Below, in pieces: positions 35,580 through 47,938 of a DNA stretch of 64,000 nt (the first letter of the stretch is position 1; each line of letters starts with the position of its first letter). The notes beneath the pieces were generated by a model. The model did not search any database. It saw only the letters and a program-made list of their open reading frames with translations, and had not been told where the DNA came from. Source of the DNA: Alternaria dauci (taxonomy: Eukaryota > Ascomycota > Dothideomycetes > Pleosporales > Pleosporaceae); NCBI RefSeq assembly GCF_042100115.1, contig NC_091275.1, forward strand, positions 2,666,001 to 2,730,000, given 5' to 3'. The translations under genes were made by a program, and so were the position numbers.

Positions 35580-36841
35580 ATGGACGCCGAAAAGTTCACG
35601 TCTCCAAGCAAAAGCTTTCCCAAGAAGAAGTGCGGTCAGTGCAGCATTTCCATTTGAAGATTTGTTGGCTGATTCAATTGCAGGTGTACTCGGCGCGACT
35701 GGTTCGGTCGGTCAGCGCTTCATCCTCCTTCTCGCACTACACCCACACTTTGAATTACACGCTGTCGGAGCTTCTGAGCGATCGGCCGGCAAGAAATACA
35801 AGGATGCCGTCAAGTGGAAGCAGGCGCTGCCTTTCTCCGAGCGCATTGGGGAACTGGTGGTGAAGAAATGCACACCCGAAGAGTTCAAGGACTGTGACAT
35901 GGTCTTCTCTGGACTCGACAGCGATGTCGCCGGAGACGTCGGTAAGTAAGGGACCATGCGCTCAGAGCAGGAAACCTGACGCGTTACAGAAATGGCCTTC
36001 CTTAAGTCCGAACTAGCCGTCTTCTCCAACGCGAAGAACTACCGCCGTGATCCTCTCGTACCGCTCGTGGTACCCACCGTAAACCTCCCGCATCTCGACG
36101 TCATCAAGCACCAGCGACAACATCACAAGTTGGAGAAGGGCTTCCTTGTGTGCAACTCGAACTGCGCAGTCATCGGTCTCGTCATACCCTTTGCAGCGCT
36201 ACAAGCAAAGTTCGGTCCGATAGACCAGGTCTCCGTCGTCACAATGCAGGCCGTGTCTGGCGCTGGCTACCCCGGCGTAAGCAGCATGGACATCATCGAC
36301 AACGTCGTACCCTTTATATCAGGCGAGGAGGACAAGCTCGAGACGGAGGCATCCAAAATTCTCGGCAGCGTCAACGACGATGTCACAGGATTTGTAGACC
36401 AGCCCATGAAGGTCTCCGCAGCATGCAACCGCGTGCCGGTGCTTGACGGACACACTGCATGCGTATCGCTGCGCTTCCAACGCCGCCCACCTCCCAGCGC
36501 GGAGGAGGTCAAGCAGGCAATGCGCGAGTATGTGTCTGATGCGCAGAAGCTGGGTTGCCCGTCAGCGCCTGCAAAGGCTATCGTGGTCATGGAGGAAGCG
36601 GATAGGCCGCAGCCGAGGCTGGACAGAGAGACGGATCGGGGATATGCTGTCAGTGTAGGCAGGATAAGGGAGGATGAGGCGGGCATCTTCGATCTGAAGT
36701 TCGTCGCACTGAGCCACAACAGTAAGTCTGACTTGCACCTGAGGGCGTTTGGGGCGTTGCTAACTTGTCGCAGCTGTGATTGGAGCGGCAGGTTCGTCGA
36801 TATTGAACGCAGAGGCAGCGGTGCTGAAGGGCTATGCCTAG
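35580..36841 (+). CDS. HOM2: Aspartate-semialdehyde dehydrogenase
   Basis: Reduces aspartyl phosphate to aspartate semialdehyde with NADPH, the second step toward threonine, methionine and homoserine. Exons 35580-35634, 35684-35941, 35990-36721 and 36774-36841 (introns 48-52 bp) give 370 residues. The NADP motif [13 protein letters not shown] is rebuilt by the first splice at about residues 19-31. The catalytic cysteine is in [11 protein letters not shown]. The segment [14 protein letters not shown], the active-site region [14 protein letters not shown] and the arginine/histidine block [18 protein letters not shown] are all present. The last exon adds [16 protein letters not shown], the conserved C-terminus. 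Full-length compared with the about 365-residue fungal enzyme. Confidence 0.95.
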
Positions 36842-37383
36842 TATCGATACAAAAAAGTCATAATTCAGACAAGAAAACTTGAATCGTTTTTAAAAGACCA
36901 GTGCATGACAATTCAAGTACTTTTTGAACATGATGTGAGACGAGACGTCAGCGATGCTGTTTCATACTACGAAAAAAAATCGTTTTTCTGAGTTGTACCC
37001 TATCTATACCACACTCTAAAGGTATGCATAGCATTTTACGTTCAGAATTTATCAAGAAGTCATAGTGTATACCTGTAGTATAGGCTTTGATTCGTAGGTA
37101 CAACTTGATAAAAACGAGCCCTTTGTACAAAAAGATGCATCGTGATGCGAGAATATGCCATCATGCTCCCCTCTAACTCAATGAGCACAGTACGGTATTT
37201 CAATCTTCTGCTTGTTCGGGCGGAAGAATCGTCGTTGGCGTTACACTGATAGACACTAGGGTGGCTTGGCGGCGCTAGTCCCTCGCCTAGCACACGCGCT
37301 TTCAATATTCGTTGCACCCCTCTGGCGAACTCTTCGACAGGACCTCCGACAACCTCGACGACTAACCTCACACAACAGTCAAA
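36842..37383. other. Intergenic, HOM2 to ribosomal protein eS4
   Basis: About 540 bases, AT-rich near 36860-37130, then the pyrimidine-rich leader expected for a ribosomal protein gene. No coding pattern supported. Confidence 0.5.
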
Positions 37384-38410
37384 ATGGCCCGTGGACCCGT
37401 CAAGCACCAGAAGCGCCTCAGCGCGCCCTCGCACTGGCTCCTGGACAAGCTGTCCGGTACGCGCAACTCCTGCAGTCGACGCAGAATGCAACACTGGGAA
37501 ATCAGAACTGACACGCTCCAGGTGCCTACGCTCCCAAGGCCTCGCCCGGTCCTCACAAGCTCCGCGACTCCCTCCCCTTGATCATCTTCCTCCGCAACCG
37601 CTTGAAGTATGCGCTCAACGCCCGCGAGGTCAACGCCATTCTCATGCAGCGCCTCGTCAAGGTTGACGGCAAGGTCCGCACCGACTCGACCTTCCCCTCC
37701 GGTCTGATGGATGTCATCTCCATCGAGAAGACTGGCGAGAACTTCCGCCTCATCTACGACACCAAGGGCCGCTTCACCGTCCACAGGATCACCGACGAGG
37801 AGGCACAATACAAGCTCGGCAAGGTCAAGCGCGTCCAGCTTGGCAAGGGCGGAATTCCCTACTTGGTTACGCACGATGCGCGAACGTAAGTTCACGCTCT
37901 ATCAGCCGTTGGACCATAGTTTGGGCTAGGTGTCTGAGGGAAACCTCGTTCACCAGGCATACGACCAGGGTCTGGCTATGTCAGAATTGCTGCTAAATTT
38001 TTTTGTGTAGAATCCGCTACCCCGACCCAGCCATCAAGGTCAACGACACCGTCAAGATCGACCTCGCCACTGGCAAGATCACCGACTTCATCAAGTTCGA
38101 CACTGGTGTCATCGTCATGGTTACCGGTGGTCGTAACATGGGTCGTGTCGGTGTCATCACTCACCGTGAGCGCCACGACGGAGGCTTCAACATTGTCCAC
38201 TTGAAGGATGCTGTTGACAACGAGTTCACCACCCGTGAATCCAACGTCATGTAAGTTGGACGTCCGATTGCAAGCACAACTGGTTTCTAACATGAGTTCA
38301 GCATCATCGGAAAGGAGAAGCCATGGATCTCTCTGCCCAAGGGCAAGGGTGTCAAGCTCTCCATCGCTGAGGAGCGTGACCGCCGCAGGGCATACGCCAT
38401 CGCCCACTAA
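37384..38410 (+). CDS. RPS4: 40S ribosomal protein S4 (eS4)
   Basis: Structural protein of the small ribosomal subunit. Exons 37384-37456, 37522-37885, 38011-38250 and 38302-38410 (introns 65, 125 and 51 bp) give 261 residues, the standard eS4 length. It starts [12 protein letters not shown] and continues [20 protein letters not shown] across the first splice. The S4-like domain has [14 protein letters not shown] and [16 protein letters not shown]. The KOW region is [18 protein letters not shown]. The C-terminus ends RRRAYAIAH. The codon use is strongly biased toward C-ending codons, as expected for high expression. The unusual 125-bp second intron carries a T-rich tract before its acceptor. 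Confidence 0.97.
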
Positions 38411-39805
38411 ACGTGTGGCGGGCGTAGTTGTAGGTTAGCATATGAAGTACCCACGAGTTCATGACCATAGGTGCAGGACTCGGATCCCAAAATTCAGGCG
38501 TTCGTGATCACCTGTGGGGAGGTTGATCGGATCTGGCGTATCTGCAATTCCATACGAATACCATGTGAGGTCTGAGAATCAAGCAAATAAACACTTCAGT
38601 CTTGCTCCCCAATACAATGCTTTGAACGGATGTGCTATACGTGGGGCGGAGCAGGCTTTGTGCCGGCTCGGATCGCCTTATGCGGTAGGGGCTAGCAGAG
38701 GCGATAGGGTTCAGACAAAGAGGATGTCGCGTGGAATGCGATAGAGTGCAGTGATGTAGGTTGGTGGCGTTTGGCGGATCCTTTTGTGGAATCAGGCTGG
38801 GGTGGATAGGAGGGCGCTATATTTGTGCGCTGTTTCGAGAAGTCAAAGCATTGCAATTGATACAGGTGCAGCGTGGACAAAGCAAGCAATTCATGCTTGA
38901 CGACGGGGCGGTGGTGATGCTCGTTGCGCTGCCTCAGGACTGGGAGCATGAGCATGTGCGTGTTTCAGGCGATGGGCAGCCTCGTCTTGGAGGACACAAG
39001 TGGCAGGCGTTGCGTACCTGGAAGATGACGGTGGGTCGTGCGACTAGCGAAATGAGACGATAGACATCCTTGTCGTCATACTCGGGAGAGCAGCGTGGAC
39101 GCGCGTGGGACTCGGACTGAGGCTCCGAGGACAAGCAGAGCGGCAGGGTCAGACAGACACGGTTGCTGCGAGGGCCAGGGGCGCGACACAATGGCCTGTC
39201 TGTGAAAGAAAAATTACCGCCGTCGAGTGTCTGTCTCGCTTCAACAAGCATACATTCACTGCGAGACGCGGTAGACGTCTGGAACAAGGTCAACGGCGAG
39301 ATAGCGTGCCGCCTGCCTACCAAGTTTATTGCAGCGACTAGCCCGGCATACAGTAGCTTCAACGTCTGCTTCCCGTCGATTGGCTGCGCGTCCGCTCGTT
39401 TACTTGCGCTGCTGCAGCACCGTCTGTCGCTCCTGCCTCGAGCTCCGCCCACCACCTGTCTGCCCCCTCGACGCCCACCACGCTTCCCCGCAAACCCCCC
39501 AAGCAGCCCAGCAAAACGGCCAACGCGGACCAGCTGTGCGCCGTACCCATCGCGCCTTCTGCCACTGTCGCATACACGCCTCGCGGTGGCCCAATGACAC
39601 AGCAGGCATTGCCTGTGTAACCTCACTCGTCGCTCGTTTCACGTCTGGACAGGAAGAGTCGCGCGCAAGGCACGTTCTACGACTGCGCCCACACTGCACC
39701 CCGTCTGCTCCTTCACACTTGGGGCGCGCAAACTCCCCGACCGGGCCCTTTCCAACTCCACGCCCTCGCATCTCGAGAGCCGGTCTCTGCTGTCGTTGGC
39801 CCGCC
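38411..39805. other. Intergenic, eS4 to PalI, with long PalI upstream region
   Basis: About 1.4 kb. Long frames on both strands at about 38934-39800 are mirror images of a C-rich, low-complexity sequence and lack family resemblance. The stretch just before 39806 is probably a long 5' leader of PalI. Confidence 0.45.
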
Positions 39806-42089
39806 ATGTTGCGCCCAGCGACCCCATTGTCCATACTGTTCTTCGTCGCATTCGTGCTGCTGCTGCTCTCAACGCTCTCGACGCCTCTCATCAAGAGCAT
39901 TCCCCTCGCTACCTATCGCGGTGTCCACTTTGGAGTCCTCGGCTACTGCGAGAATGGCGACCAAGGCTGCAAAGGCCCCATGATCGGGTACAACACAGGT
40001 ATGGCTCCATGTGTCTATCATGTGCGACGACAATGCTAATTACTGCATGCAGAGAAGCTGTTTGCAGGCGAAGACAGCTCCGACTTCTCCCTCCCCTCCG
40101 CCCAGCGCCATGCGCTGTCTTCCATCCTCATTGTGCACCCCGTCGCAGCCCTCATGACGCTGATTTGCTTTGGTCTCTCCGTTGCCGCCCACTTCCACTC
40201 GCCCGCCCATTCGCCGCGTTATCTCCTCGCCCTGCTCATATTCACGTTTCCGACCCTTTTGGTCTCGCTGCTCGCTTTCCTGGTTGATATCTTGCTCTTC
40301 GTTCCACACGTAGGATGGGGAGGATGGATTGTTCTTGGTGCTACCATCATTATCGTCGCAAGCGGTATCGTCACCTGTGCCATGAGGCGCACACTGGTCA
40401 GTCGCAAGGCGCGGAAGAGGCGCATCGCCGAGAACGACGACATGAACGGCCAGACCTACTATGCGAACCGCAACAACGCGGCCGTCACTACCGAATTCCC
40501 CAAGGCTGAATCGCCGCCCCCTCTCTCTGGTGAGACGATGACTTCTGGCGGTATGCCAAACGGCAACGCGGCCTACTTTGACTCTTCCAAGCCCTCGCCG
40601 ACCGACGACATGACACCTCTCAACCAGCGCAATCCTTCGCTCAAGACAGTCAGCAGTGGAGGGGATCGCTCAGACAACATGAACCCACCGAACCGTGGTC
40701 CTTCTGGTCGTCGACAGCCATTGGATCAGTACGGCAACCCGGTGCCACCTATGCCAAACGACGGATTCGCCATGATGAACGGTGCTCCACGCGGAAGAGG
40801 AGGTCCAATGAGGGGCCGGGGAGGTCCACCAAGAGGCGGGCAATACGGTGGCCCAAGGGGTGGAGGCTACGGTCCAAGAGGAGGTATGCGAGGACCTCCA
40901 CCACCAGGATGGAACGGTGGCGGACGAGGCGGACGACCTCCGAATGGACCTCCAATGCAAGGCCAGCCGCCAATGGGTCGCGGAGCGCCTCCCCCAGGAT
41001 ATAACAACAACAACTTCTACAACCAAGCACCGCCGCCCCGTGAACAGTCACCATACGGCAGAGCACCTCCGCCTGGTCAGGGACCACCGCTGCCAATTGG
41101 CCAAGCCATTGAGATGGACAACCGCACAGGCACGCCTCCCACCAACTACGGACTGAGGGAGAGTGACGGCGACGTTGCAGGCATGCTCGCTCTCCAACAG
41201 GGTGGTTTCCCCGCCGATGCACCCCAAAGGCGGCCATCTGATGGCATCATGAGCCCAACCAGCGAATATTCCACAGAGTGAGTACTGCCTATGCTTGGTT
41301 TGGTATATTTTGTTAACGTCGAGCAGTGAATCCGCGCCACGGCAGCAGCCTCTACAACAACAGCAACCGCCTATGCCACAGCAACAGCAACAGCAATACA
41401 TGCCAGTGCGACCAGGGTGGAATCAACAACAGGTCCCGTCGGACCAAACACTGAGCACTTTGAACAACAGCAGCCGCGGCCTATCGCCAATCCAAGACTC
41501 GCCTGTCGAGATGCCTGCTCAGCTATCCCAGGTTGGTGGGCCCAACAGGGCAGAACGCAGTTCCGACTACTACGAAGACGTAGATCCCAGATTCGCAGAG
41601 CCTGCACAAACCCAAGCGCCCCCACCACTACCAAACTCACTCAGGCCTGGTGGTTTCGCTCCCCCCAATCCCAACTTCCTCTCAACAACAAACTCTAGCG
41701 ACACCCATCTCCCACGCAACAGCTCCTACGATGACCTCCCAGAAGGCGCGCGCTCACCCGCCGCGAGCGAGGCCTCACACTTCACCTCCGTCTCACAGCG
41801 TCCTGTCAACCCCAACTGGCGACCCGAGATGGGTGCTGCAGCCGGCCAATTCGCGCCTTTCCCGGGCCCACGTAGACCCATGCGACAGGAAGACGTCATC
41901 CTTGAAGCCAACGCTGCGAACCCCGACTTTATGATTCCTGGTGCGGGTCGCGGCCGCGGTCGAGGACGTGGCGGCCCTGGTGGTGGCAGAGGAAGGGGCG
42001 GGGGCATGATGATACCTCCTGCTACTATGATGGGACCAGGACCTGGATTGACGAACCAATCGAGATATCCGGGTGCTAATGCCATGTAG
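39806..42089 (+). CDS. palI: pH-response regulator PalI/Rim9
   Basis: Plasma-membrane component of the Pal/Rim ambient-pH pathway, which assists the sensor PalH and leads to PacC activation in alkaline conditions. Exons 39806-39998, 40053-41277 and 41327-42089 (introns 54 and 49 bp) give 726 residues. The N-terminal quarter has four hydrophobic helices: about 9-27 (LSILFFVAFVLLLLSTLSTP), then three after the extracellular loop that contains GVLGYCENGDQGC. The rest is cytosolic and low complexity: Pro- and Gly-rich with many RGG and RG repeats (MRGRGGPPRGG, GRGRGRGRGGPGGGRGRGGG), polyQ around the second intron, and a conserved Tyr-Glu-Asp patch (SDYYEDVDPRFAE). This long disordered tail is typical of filamentous-fungal PalI and absent from short yeast Rim9. 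Confidence 0.92.
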
Positions 42090-43006
42090 GGATGGCATCT
42101 GAGTATCTAATGGTAACGGGACACTGTTTTGTTCCTTTACCTCTTTTCTCTTTTTTTCACAAACTCTTTTGAGGTTCTCTCTTCCAAAGGTGTACAAAAC
42201 TTTTCGTTTGCATCTGCACACTTGAGCATACCTTAATTTCTAGTCCGGCAATGGGCTGTTCGTCCTGGCCGCTGTCACTCAATTCTTTTTACCTCTTCCT
42301 TTTCTACTTCTTCCGCTGGACCGGATGGAAGGGAGATGAAGATATCTCTACTCCGCCAGTCCCGAGCTTCAACAATGTTCTCATGGTAGCGGATACCCCA
42401 GCCGACTTTGTCGACTCTTGTTTCCATTCTGTTGTTGTCCTTGGTTTCCTTTTACGAATACACATGAGCGCCTCTTCGTCCTCTTCCGCTTCCGCTTTCC
42501 TTGTTTTGTTTTGTTTTTCATCGCGAAAGGGTCAGATAAATGATTAGCCCTGGGAACATGGGCGGACTTTTTTTTCACACTTTTAACAACGAAGTCCCGA
42601 ATGAGAGGACGTGGAAACTGTTTTGGGTGGAGAATGGACTGTACATAGGCTTCTGATGGAGAATTTGAAGGGATGTTTGTTGGTGGGGATTGCTTGCATG
42701 GGTGAGTGGAGGATGGGAAGATGAGATAGCGAATACCAATGTTCAAACTTTTCCACGAGCGAGGCAGCGATAATGTGAACTGAGCAGTATATTTTGTGTT
42801 TGTCGATACATCAACGTAGCAGTCTTGTGGTGAGCCAGAGGGTGTGCTCAAAGGCCGAATCTAGCCGTGTCCTCTCCGTCTGACATCGGCATGCCGTCGT
42901 CATCAGACACGTACACAAAGACTTGTGATCAAGTTGTGCTGGGACTGTTGACAGGCCACGTGATTCATCTTGACATGGGAGGACCCTATATCGCGGATAT
43001 AAATCT
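42090..43006. other. Intergenic downstream of PalI
   Basis: About 900 bases; T-rich PalI 3' flank followed by sequence without protein-like frames. It borders the disrupted gene at 43007. Confidence 0.45.
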
Positions 43007-44010
43007 TCACCGCATGTCGTGCAGTAGTAAGATTTTAGGCTTATCGCACCAAACAACCATCCCGGAATACATTCCGTAGACTGTCGTTCGGATGTTGAGT
43101 TGCTTGGCTCGAGATAATGCTGCCGTTGCTTCTTCCGGCGTGGTGAAGAATTTTCCGTCGGATGCGATCAACTGGGGACGGCGCAGCATTGCGTGCATCC
43201 CCGCGTGCATTACCGTAGTGTTCTAGCGCAGCACTTCCCCAGACGCAGGACTCACGATGTCCAGCTTGGCATTACACATCGCGCACTTTCGAATGCACTG
43301 TCCCCAGATTCTACCCCAGAATATCTGCAATGACGCTTTTGTCACCCGTACCGCAGTCGTGCCAAATATGCGGGGTACAAAGCTATTCGATGTCGGAGGC
43401 CACCAAACTTTACAAAAGTCCGCGGCGTGCCTCGCCTCGAAGCCAGTAGCCACATGCAATTGCTTAATAAGAGCCCGATAGTCTGGCGCCGAACAAGGGC
43501 GGAACTCGACAAGCAGTGCAGTAGCGCAGTTGGCAGCTGCCGATCAAGCAGAGCCTCCTCGACAGAGATAACGGTCTTCACATCTTTGCATGCTGCATCC
43601 GGATTACGAGGGCACTACGAAGCCTGTGTGATAGGTTCCTTGCGTTCGAGGCGGTCACAAAGGCGCTTCTTCCTCTAGAGTCATACCGATGTCTGCATAC
43701 GGACAGGCCTGGACGCTGTCTTGAGTGACGCTCCGATATCGTCATGGGGCATGCGTGCAGACGTGGCTTTATCTTGGGTTGAGGTATCGTGAAGCAAGAT
43801 GATGCCGCCGGTGGAGCCAAGCGCGAGCGCTAACCGTACACAGTCATTAATTCCCCTTCTTTCATCCCACCTCTGGTCCATTGTGGGGTAGCCGTTGATC
43901 AGGCTTATCTCCAGACCCTCAACACGCTCACGATGCTTTTCCAGCCATAATCGTCTTCACGAGCCCGCTGCCGATGATGACTCCAGGCGATGCGGATAAT
44001 CTATCCATCG
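43007..44010 (-). pseudogene. Probable disrupted multi-exon gene, family not recognised
   Basis: Several minus-strand segments read like parts of one protein but cannot be joined without a stop or frame change. From 5' to 3': about 43950-43690 (LEISLINGYPTMDQRWDERR, then DCVRLALALGSTGGIILLHD); about 43610-43510 (CKDVKTVISVEEALLD); about 43520-43250 in another frame (PDYRALIKQLHVATGFEARH, WGRIWGQCIRKCAMCNAKL); and 43170-43007 (LIASDGKFFTTPEEATAALS). A gtgagt at about 43258 and a ccccag acceptor join the last two in phase, which suggests a once spliced gene. Between the first two, the natural acceptor gives a TAG codon within three codons, and a frame change is needed near 43510. It could be an intact gene with introns I have not resolved. 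No catalytic signature was identified. Confidence 0.35.
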
Positions 44011-44426
44011 CATGTCCAACTTTTCCGCTCTGCGGGCGTCCTCCCATAGAGGGGTTTAAAAGCGAAAAACATAAGGGTGAATTGCAATGGCTAGCCAATC
44101 AGCTTCACTTTGATGCACGATACGGATGCATCGGGGAAAGCTAGATTGTTGAAAGGCCGAAGCTCGGCTGCTAGGCTTGGGCTCCTTGCATCAACCACAC
44201 CAGCGACACCTTTTTATCAGCTGCTATCTTGGCCCACACGAGTCTAATGATAGGCGAAGAGAACCATCGGCTCAGGCATTACCCCGTCACGCGCATTTGA
44301 AGCGACGTTTCCGCATTGTCTGGGTCCGCATTTTAAGTCCTGTTACTTCACACCGGGAATCTCACCCCATTGTCGTTCGACATTCCCAGACCTCGTCCAC
44401 TTACCAAGTTCACTCACATTCTCAAC
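44011..44426. other. Upstream region of the Zn2Cys6 regulator
   Basis: About 415 bases, probable promoter and leader of the transcription factor. No distinct element assigned. Confidence 0.45.
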
Positions 44427-46600
44427 ATGCCCACATCGGCTCAAGACAAGGTTTTGGCGAGAGATCTGAAGGCTAAGAAGACCAAGTCCAGGAACGGATG
44501 TGGTCGATGCAAGCTCAAGAGAGTAAGAATCCTACGCCTTTGCCTACTGCATGGGCCCACTTGCTGACAAAAGTATAGCTCAAGTGTGACGAGACCGCTC
44601 CCGGGTGTTTGCAGTGCAAGAAGAGGAACGTCGCATGCCCTGGCTACGAGAAGACTCTGAAATGGTCGACAAAGTACGAAGTCTTCAACCCTGCTCAGTC
44701 CAAGTCCACGACTCCTAGGCCTAGGTCGACACCCGACGCCGCCTCTGTTGTGTCGACGGCTTCCAAATCACCCCTTCCCCAAAACGTCGCCAGCGGCATC
44801 GAGGCTGCGTTGGCGGCCGTACTCCCTGCAGGCAGGAAGAACACTACTCCCACACAACAACTCTCAACAACACAGACTTCATCAGCAATCCCATCACCAC
44901 CGAGCTTTGAGGAGCCAGCCTCATTACACGAGTCTTCTACCGAGGATGGCGACTCTCCTCGCGAGTACGAGCCTTTCCCCATGGAGGATGTCAACAACAT
45001 GGATCCTATCATGCTTGATGGATTCGCCGATGCTATGCAGATGCCTAACGAAGACTTCAGCTTCGATCCGTTTGAGAACATCGACTTCGACTCTGGATCG
45101 CTGGAGGACATTACATTTGACATGCAAGACCTCTCACAGAAGCAAGACATGACCTCCTCGTCATTACCTGCGATGGAACGAGGATCAACACGAGAATCTA
45201 GCCCCAGGCTCTCGCGCTCATTGCTTCTCGACTTGTATCGCCTCCCAAGTCCTTCTCCAGACCCATCCTCACCGGACGATGTAGAGTCGCTGCTCGTCCA
45301 ACATTATTTCAAAGACGTCTGTGGCGTATTTTCTTCCTTCGATTCTGTTCTCAACCCTTTCCGGACTACCATTGGCCGCATCTACAAGGAATGTCCTTCC
45401 ATCAACTATGCGATCCAATCCATGGCTGCCGCACATCTGGCCAACACCTTCCCCAACATGGCGGCAACAGGCCTTGAGCTGCAGCGCAAGGCTCGTGAGG
45501 CATTGGAAGCAGAGCTCCCACTTGCGCAAGGGGATCACAAAAGCACGACCAAGACTTTCCTGAGCATCATGCTACTAGGCCTCACCACATCATGGCACGA
45601 TAGCAATGCACTTGGACTCGAGTATCTGTCCCTCGCAAGGGATCTGATCCTACCCAAGCTCTTCAGCCGGTCGGGAGGAATCGAGTTTGAGCGTGAAGCA
45701 CAATTCTTCGAGGAGTCCTTGATTCACTGGGAGATGCTCATGGGCTTCGTAACAGAAGACGCAATGAGCTTCTCTCCCAAGTCAGGACTGCGACCAAGCA
45801 TCACCTCCAAGAAGGCTACTCTTACTGCACGTGGACCACAGGGCAAGATTGTTCCTCATCCTTGGACTGGTATCGCACCCATGATTCACTTCCTGTTCGC
45901 TGAGGTCGGCCGCTTGGTTCGTAAGGAGCGCTCAATGGATCGTGAGTCCTCCATGGACCTCCGTCGCCGACAGGAAAATCTTCAAAATGCCGCATCGCTC
46001 GAAGAAGACCTCCTGGCCGTCGACTATCCATCGGTTGACCAAGTGATTGACACGGGTGACGAACGTACTCCCAAGGAACACTTCGTTACCATTGCTGAGG
46101 CATACCGTCTTGCTGGCTTGTTGGAGATTTACCGCGTCTTCCCTTCCATCCTACGCAAGCGTCTGGGATCAGACAAACCCAAGGGCTCCGACAACATGAA
46201 CCTTGACTTCCCGGCTCCACGATTTGAGACAGTCTACGAGGACACCGACATGAAGCTATGGCTCAACTCCCTTGCGATGCACATCATCGGGTCGCTCCAG
46301 TCCCTGCCCTCTTCGTCTGGTACATTCTGTATTCAGCCACTTCTACTCGTCGTTGCTGCCTCCGAGCTCAAGTTCGTCTCGTCGGTTGACTTCTTCGATG
46401 TTCAGGCCAACGACTCAGAGATCGTCGGCGCTCGTGAGTTTGTTATTAGGCGCCTGCAAGAGTTCGCTCTTAGGCTTCCTAACAAGCCCCTTCGCAAGAT
46501 GATTCAGCTCATCAAGGAGACATGGCGCCTTTCCGATGAGGGCCGCGATGCCTTCTGGATCGACGTCATGAACGAGAAGGCTTACCACACCATCATGTGA
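44427..46600 (+). CDS. Zn2Cys6 fungal transcription factor with fungal-specific TF domain
   Basis: Nuclear DNA-binding regulator. Exons 44427-44522 and 44579-46600 (56-bp intron) give 705 residues. The binuclear zinc cluster is complete and split by the intron: Cys25, Cys28, Cys35, Cys42, Cys45 and Cys52, spaced C-X2-C-X6-C-X6-C-X2-C-X6-C, flanked by basic KAKKTKSRNG. Residues about 70-215 are Ser/Thr/Pro-rich and then acidic (PFPMEDVNNMD, FDPFENIDFDSGSLEDI), a likely activation region. From about 225 onward lies the helical fungal_trans_2-type domain (LLVQHYFKDVCGVFSSFD, AIQSMAAAHLANTFPNM, FLSIMLLGLTTSWHDSNALG). The final helix ends FWIDVMNEKAYHTIM. Target genes cannot be predicted. The frame extends upstream only from a non-ATG codon. 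Confidence 0.92.
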
Positions 46601-47938
46601 GCCTAATCCAGTCAGTCTCTACCAGCCCAGCGAGTGGGGCGGTTTCCTTCCACCAAAACTCTATCCCTTCTACGATACACTTACGACGTCACATTAGCGC
46701 TTTTCCTGGATCCGGCATTTCTCTACGGCGTTCGACATCCTTTTCCTGTTTTCTTTTTCGCGCGCCATTCCTGGAGACCAATCTTCTGGTCTTCACCTGT
46801 ACGACTGTACGAACAGTTCCTCGATACGAACTCTAATGTACGGCTTCCACCTAGACCTCTCGGTTCTCAAGCATCCTGTTGATGTGAATGCGGGACCCCT
46901 GGCCTACTGCAACAACGCCCTAATACGACTACGATACTCCCGCGCGATACCCAAGCAACTTTACCATTGCCAACTGCGATAGAACAAAGCCTTAATACTG
47001 GTACCCATCTGGAATGCTCTGCCAGCAACCTTTTACCCTTCTGCGACTGTCCCATTACGATACCACCAGCTGCGATTCAGCCCACTGCGATGACCTGTTA
47101 CGATGACTTGTAACGATAATACATGGACCCATACCAGGACTCTGTTCCGCCTAGATGACATCCATCGAGATGCCCAAAGCGACAACCCGAGCGAGTTTAC
47201 TTTTCCAAGCGACACTCCTTCTTCCTACTACCACTACCAAGCAACAAATGATTCCTCTTTCCAACCTTGCGATACCTCCCGCTGTTTGTATATTAGTAGT
47301 CTTTTTATCTTTCTTTCTGGTAGGTATGATCAGATGCTTCCATGTGTTCTCCCGATAGCGACACTTCGTCCATTGCGGCCGTGCATCCTTGTACCCACCT
47401 ACCCGGTCCGACCGTTTGCGCCCTGCCACAATTGGATCGATGCATCGCCCGGGTGACCTGTATGTAGATTGGTTTCTGTAGCGGTTCTGTTCTTTCTCTC
47501 TTTCCGATACCCAATTGCTTCACTGGTAGGCGGAGCGGCTTTTTTGTTTTTTTCTTTGCGACACGATGTCGAGCGTTATTGCAAGAAGGAGGTGGGTGGT
47601 TGCATGCACGAAAGCGGAAGGAGGATTTGCGGAGGAGGGATGTCACAGTGCTGGCGCACAGGCATCGGCGTGTGTCTCCTTAGATAAAACTTTGGGGTGC
47701 GGGGCATTCTCCAGACCCCGTGGCGGAAAGGTTGCTGAGGTACCACCGCAGGTGTCATGGCGGGTGAAACCCCATGACATGCGACGGTAGATTGAGCCCA
47801 GTTATTTGTCTGGGGACATGTGGCACGGTACCACTCTACGTCACGCTGTCGCATCGCTGGAACATGCATGCACAGTAAACATGTACAAGTGGAAAGTGCA
47901 ACATAGTAAATTCATTCAAAGCCGTGATGTGGGTAACA
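46601..47938. other. Long motif-rich 3' flank of the Zn2Cys6 gene
   Basis: About 1.3 kb with no supported gene. From about 46660 to 47570 the plus strand repeats short variants of tGCGAta and tTACGAta at irregular spacing, for instance near 46926, 46968, 47041, 47054, 47086, 47097, 47110, 47268 and 47357. If transcribed it would be an unusually long 3' untranslated region. Confidence 0.5.

Noticed and set aside
38934..39800. Long frames on both strands upstream of PalI
   Set aside because: They are Arg/Gly/Ser- or Pro/Arg-rich reflections of a C-rich leader, overlap each other and show no conserved segment.
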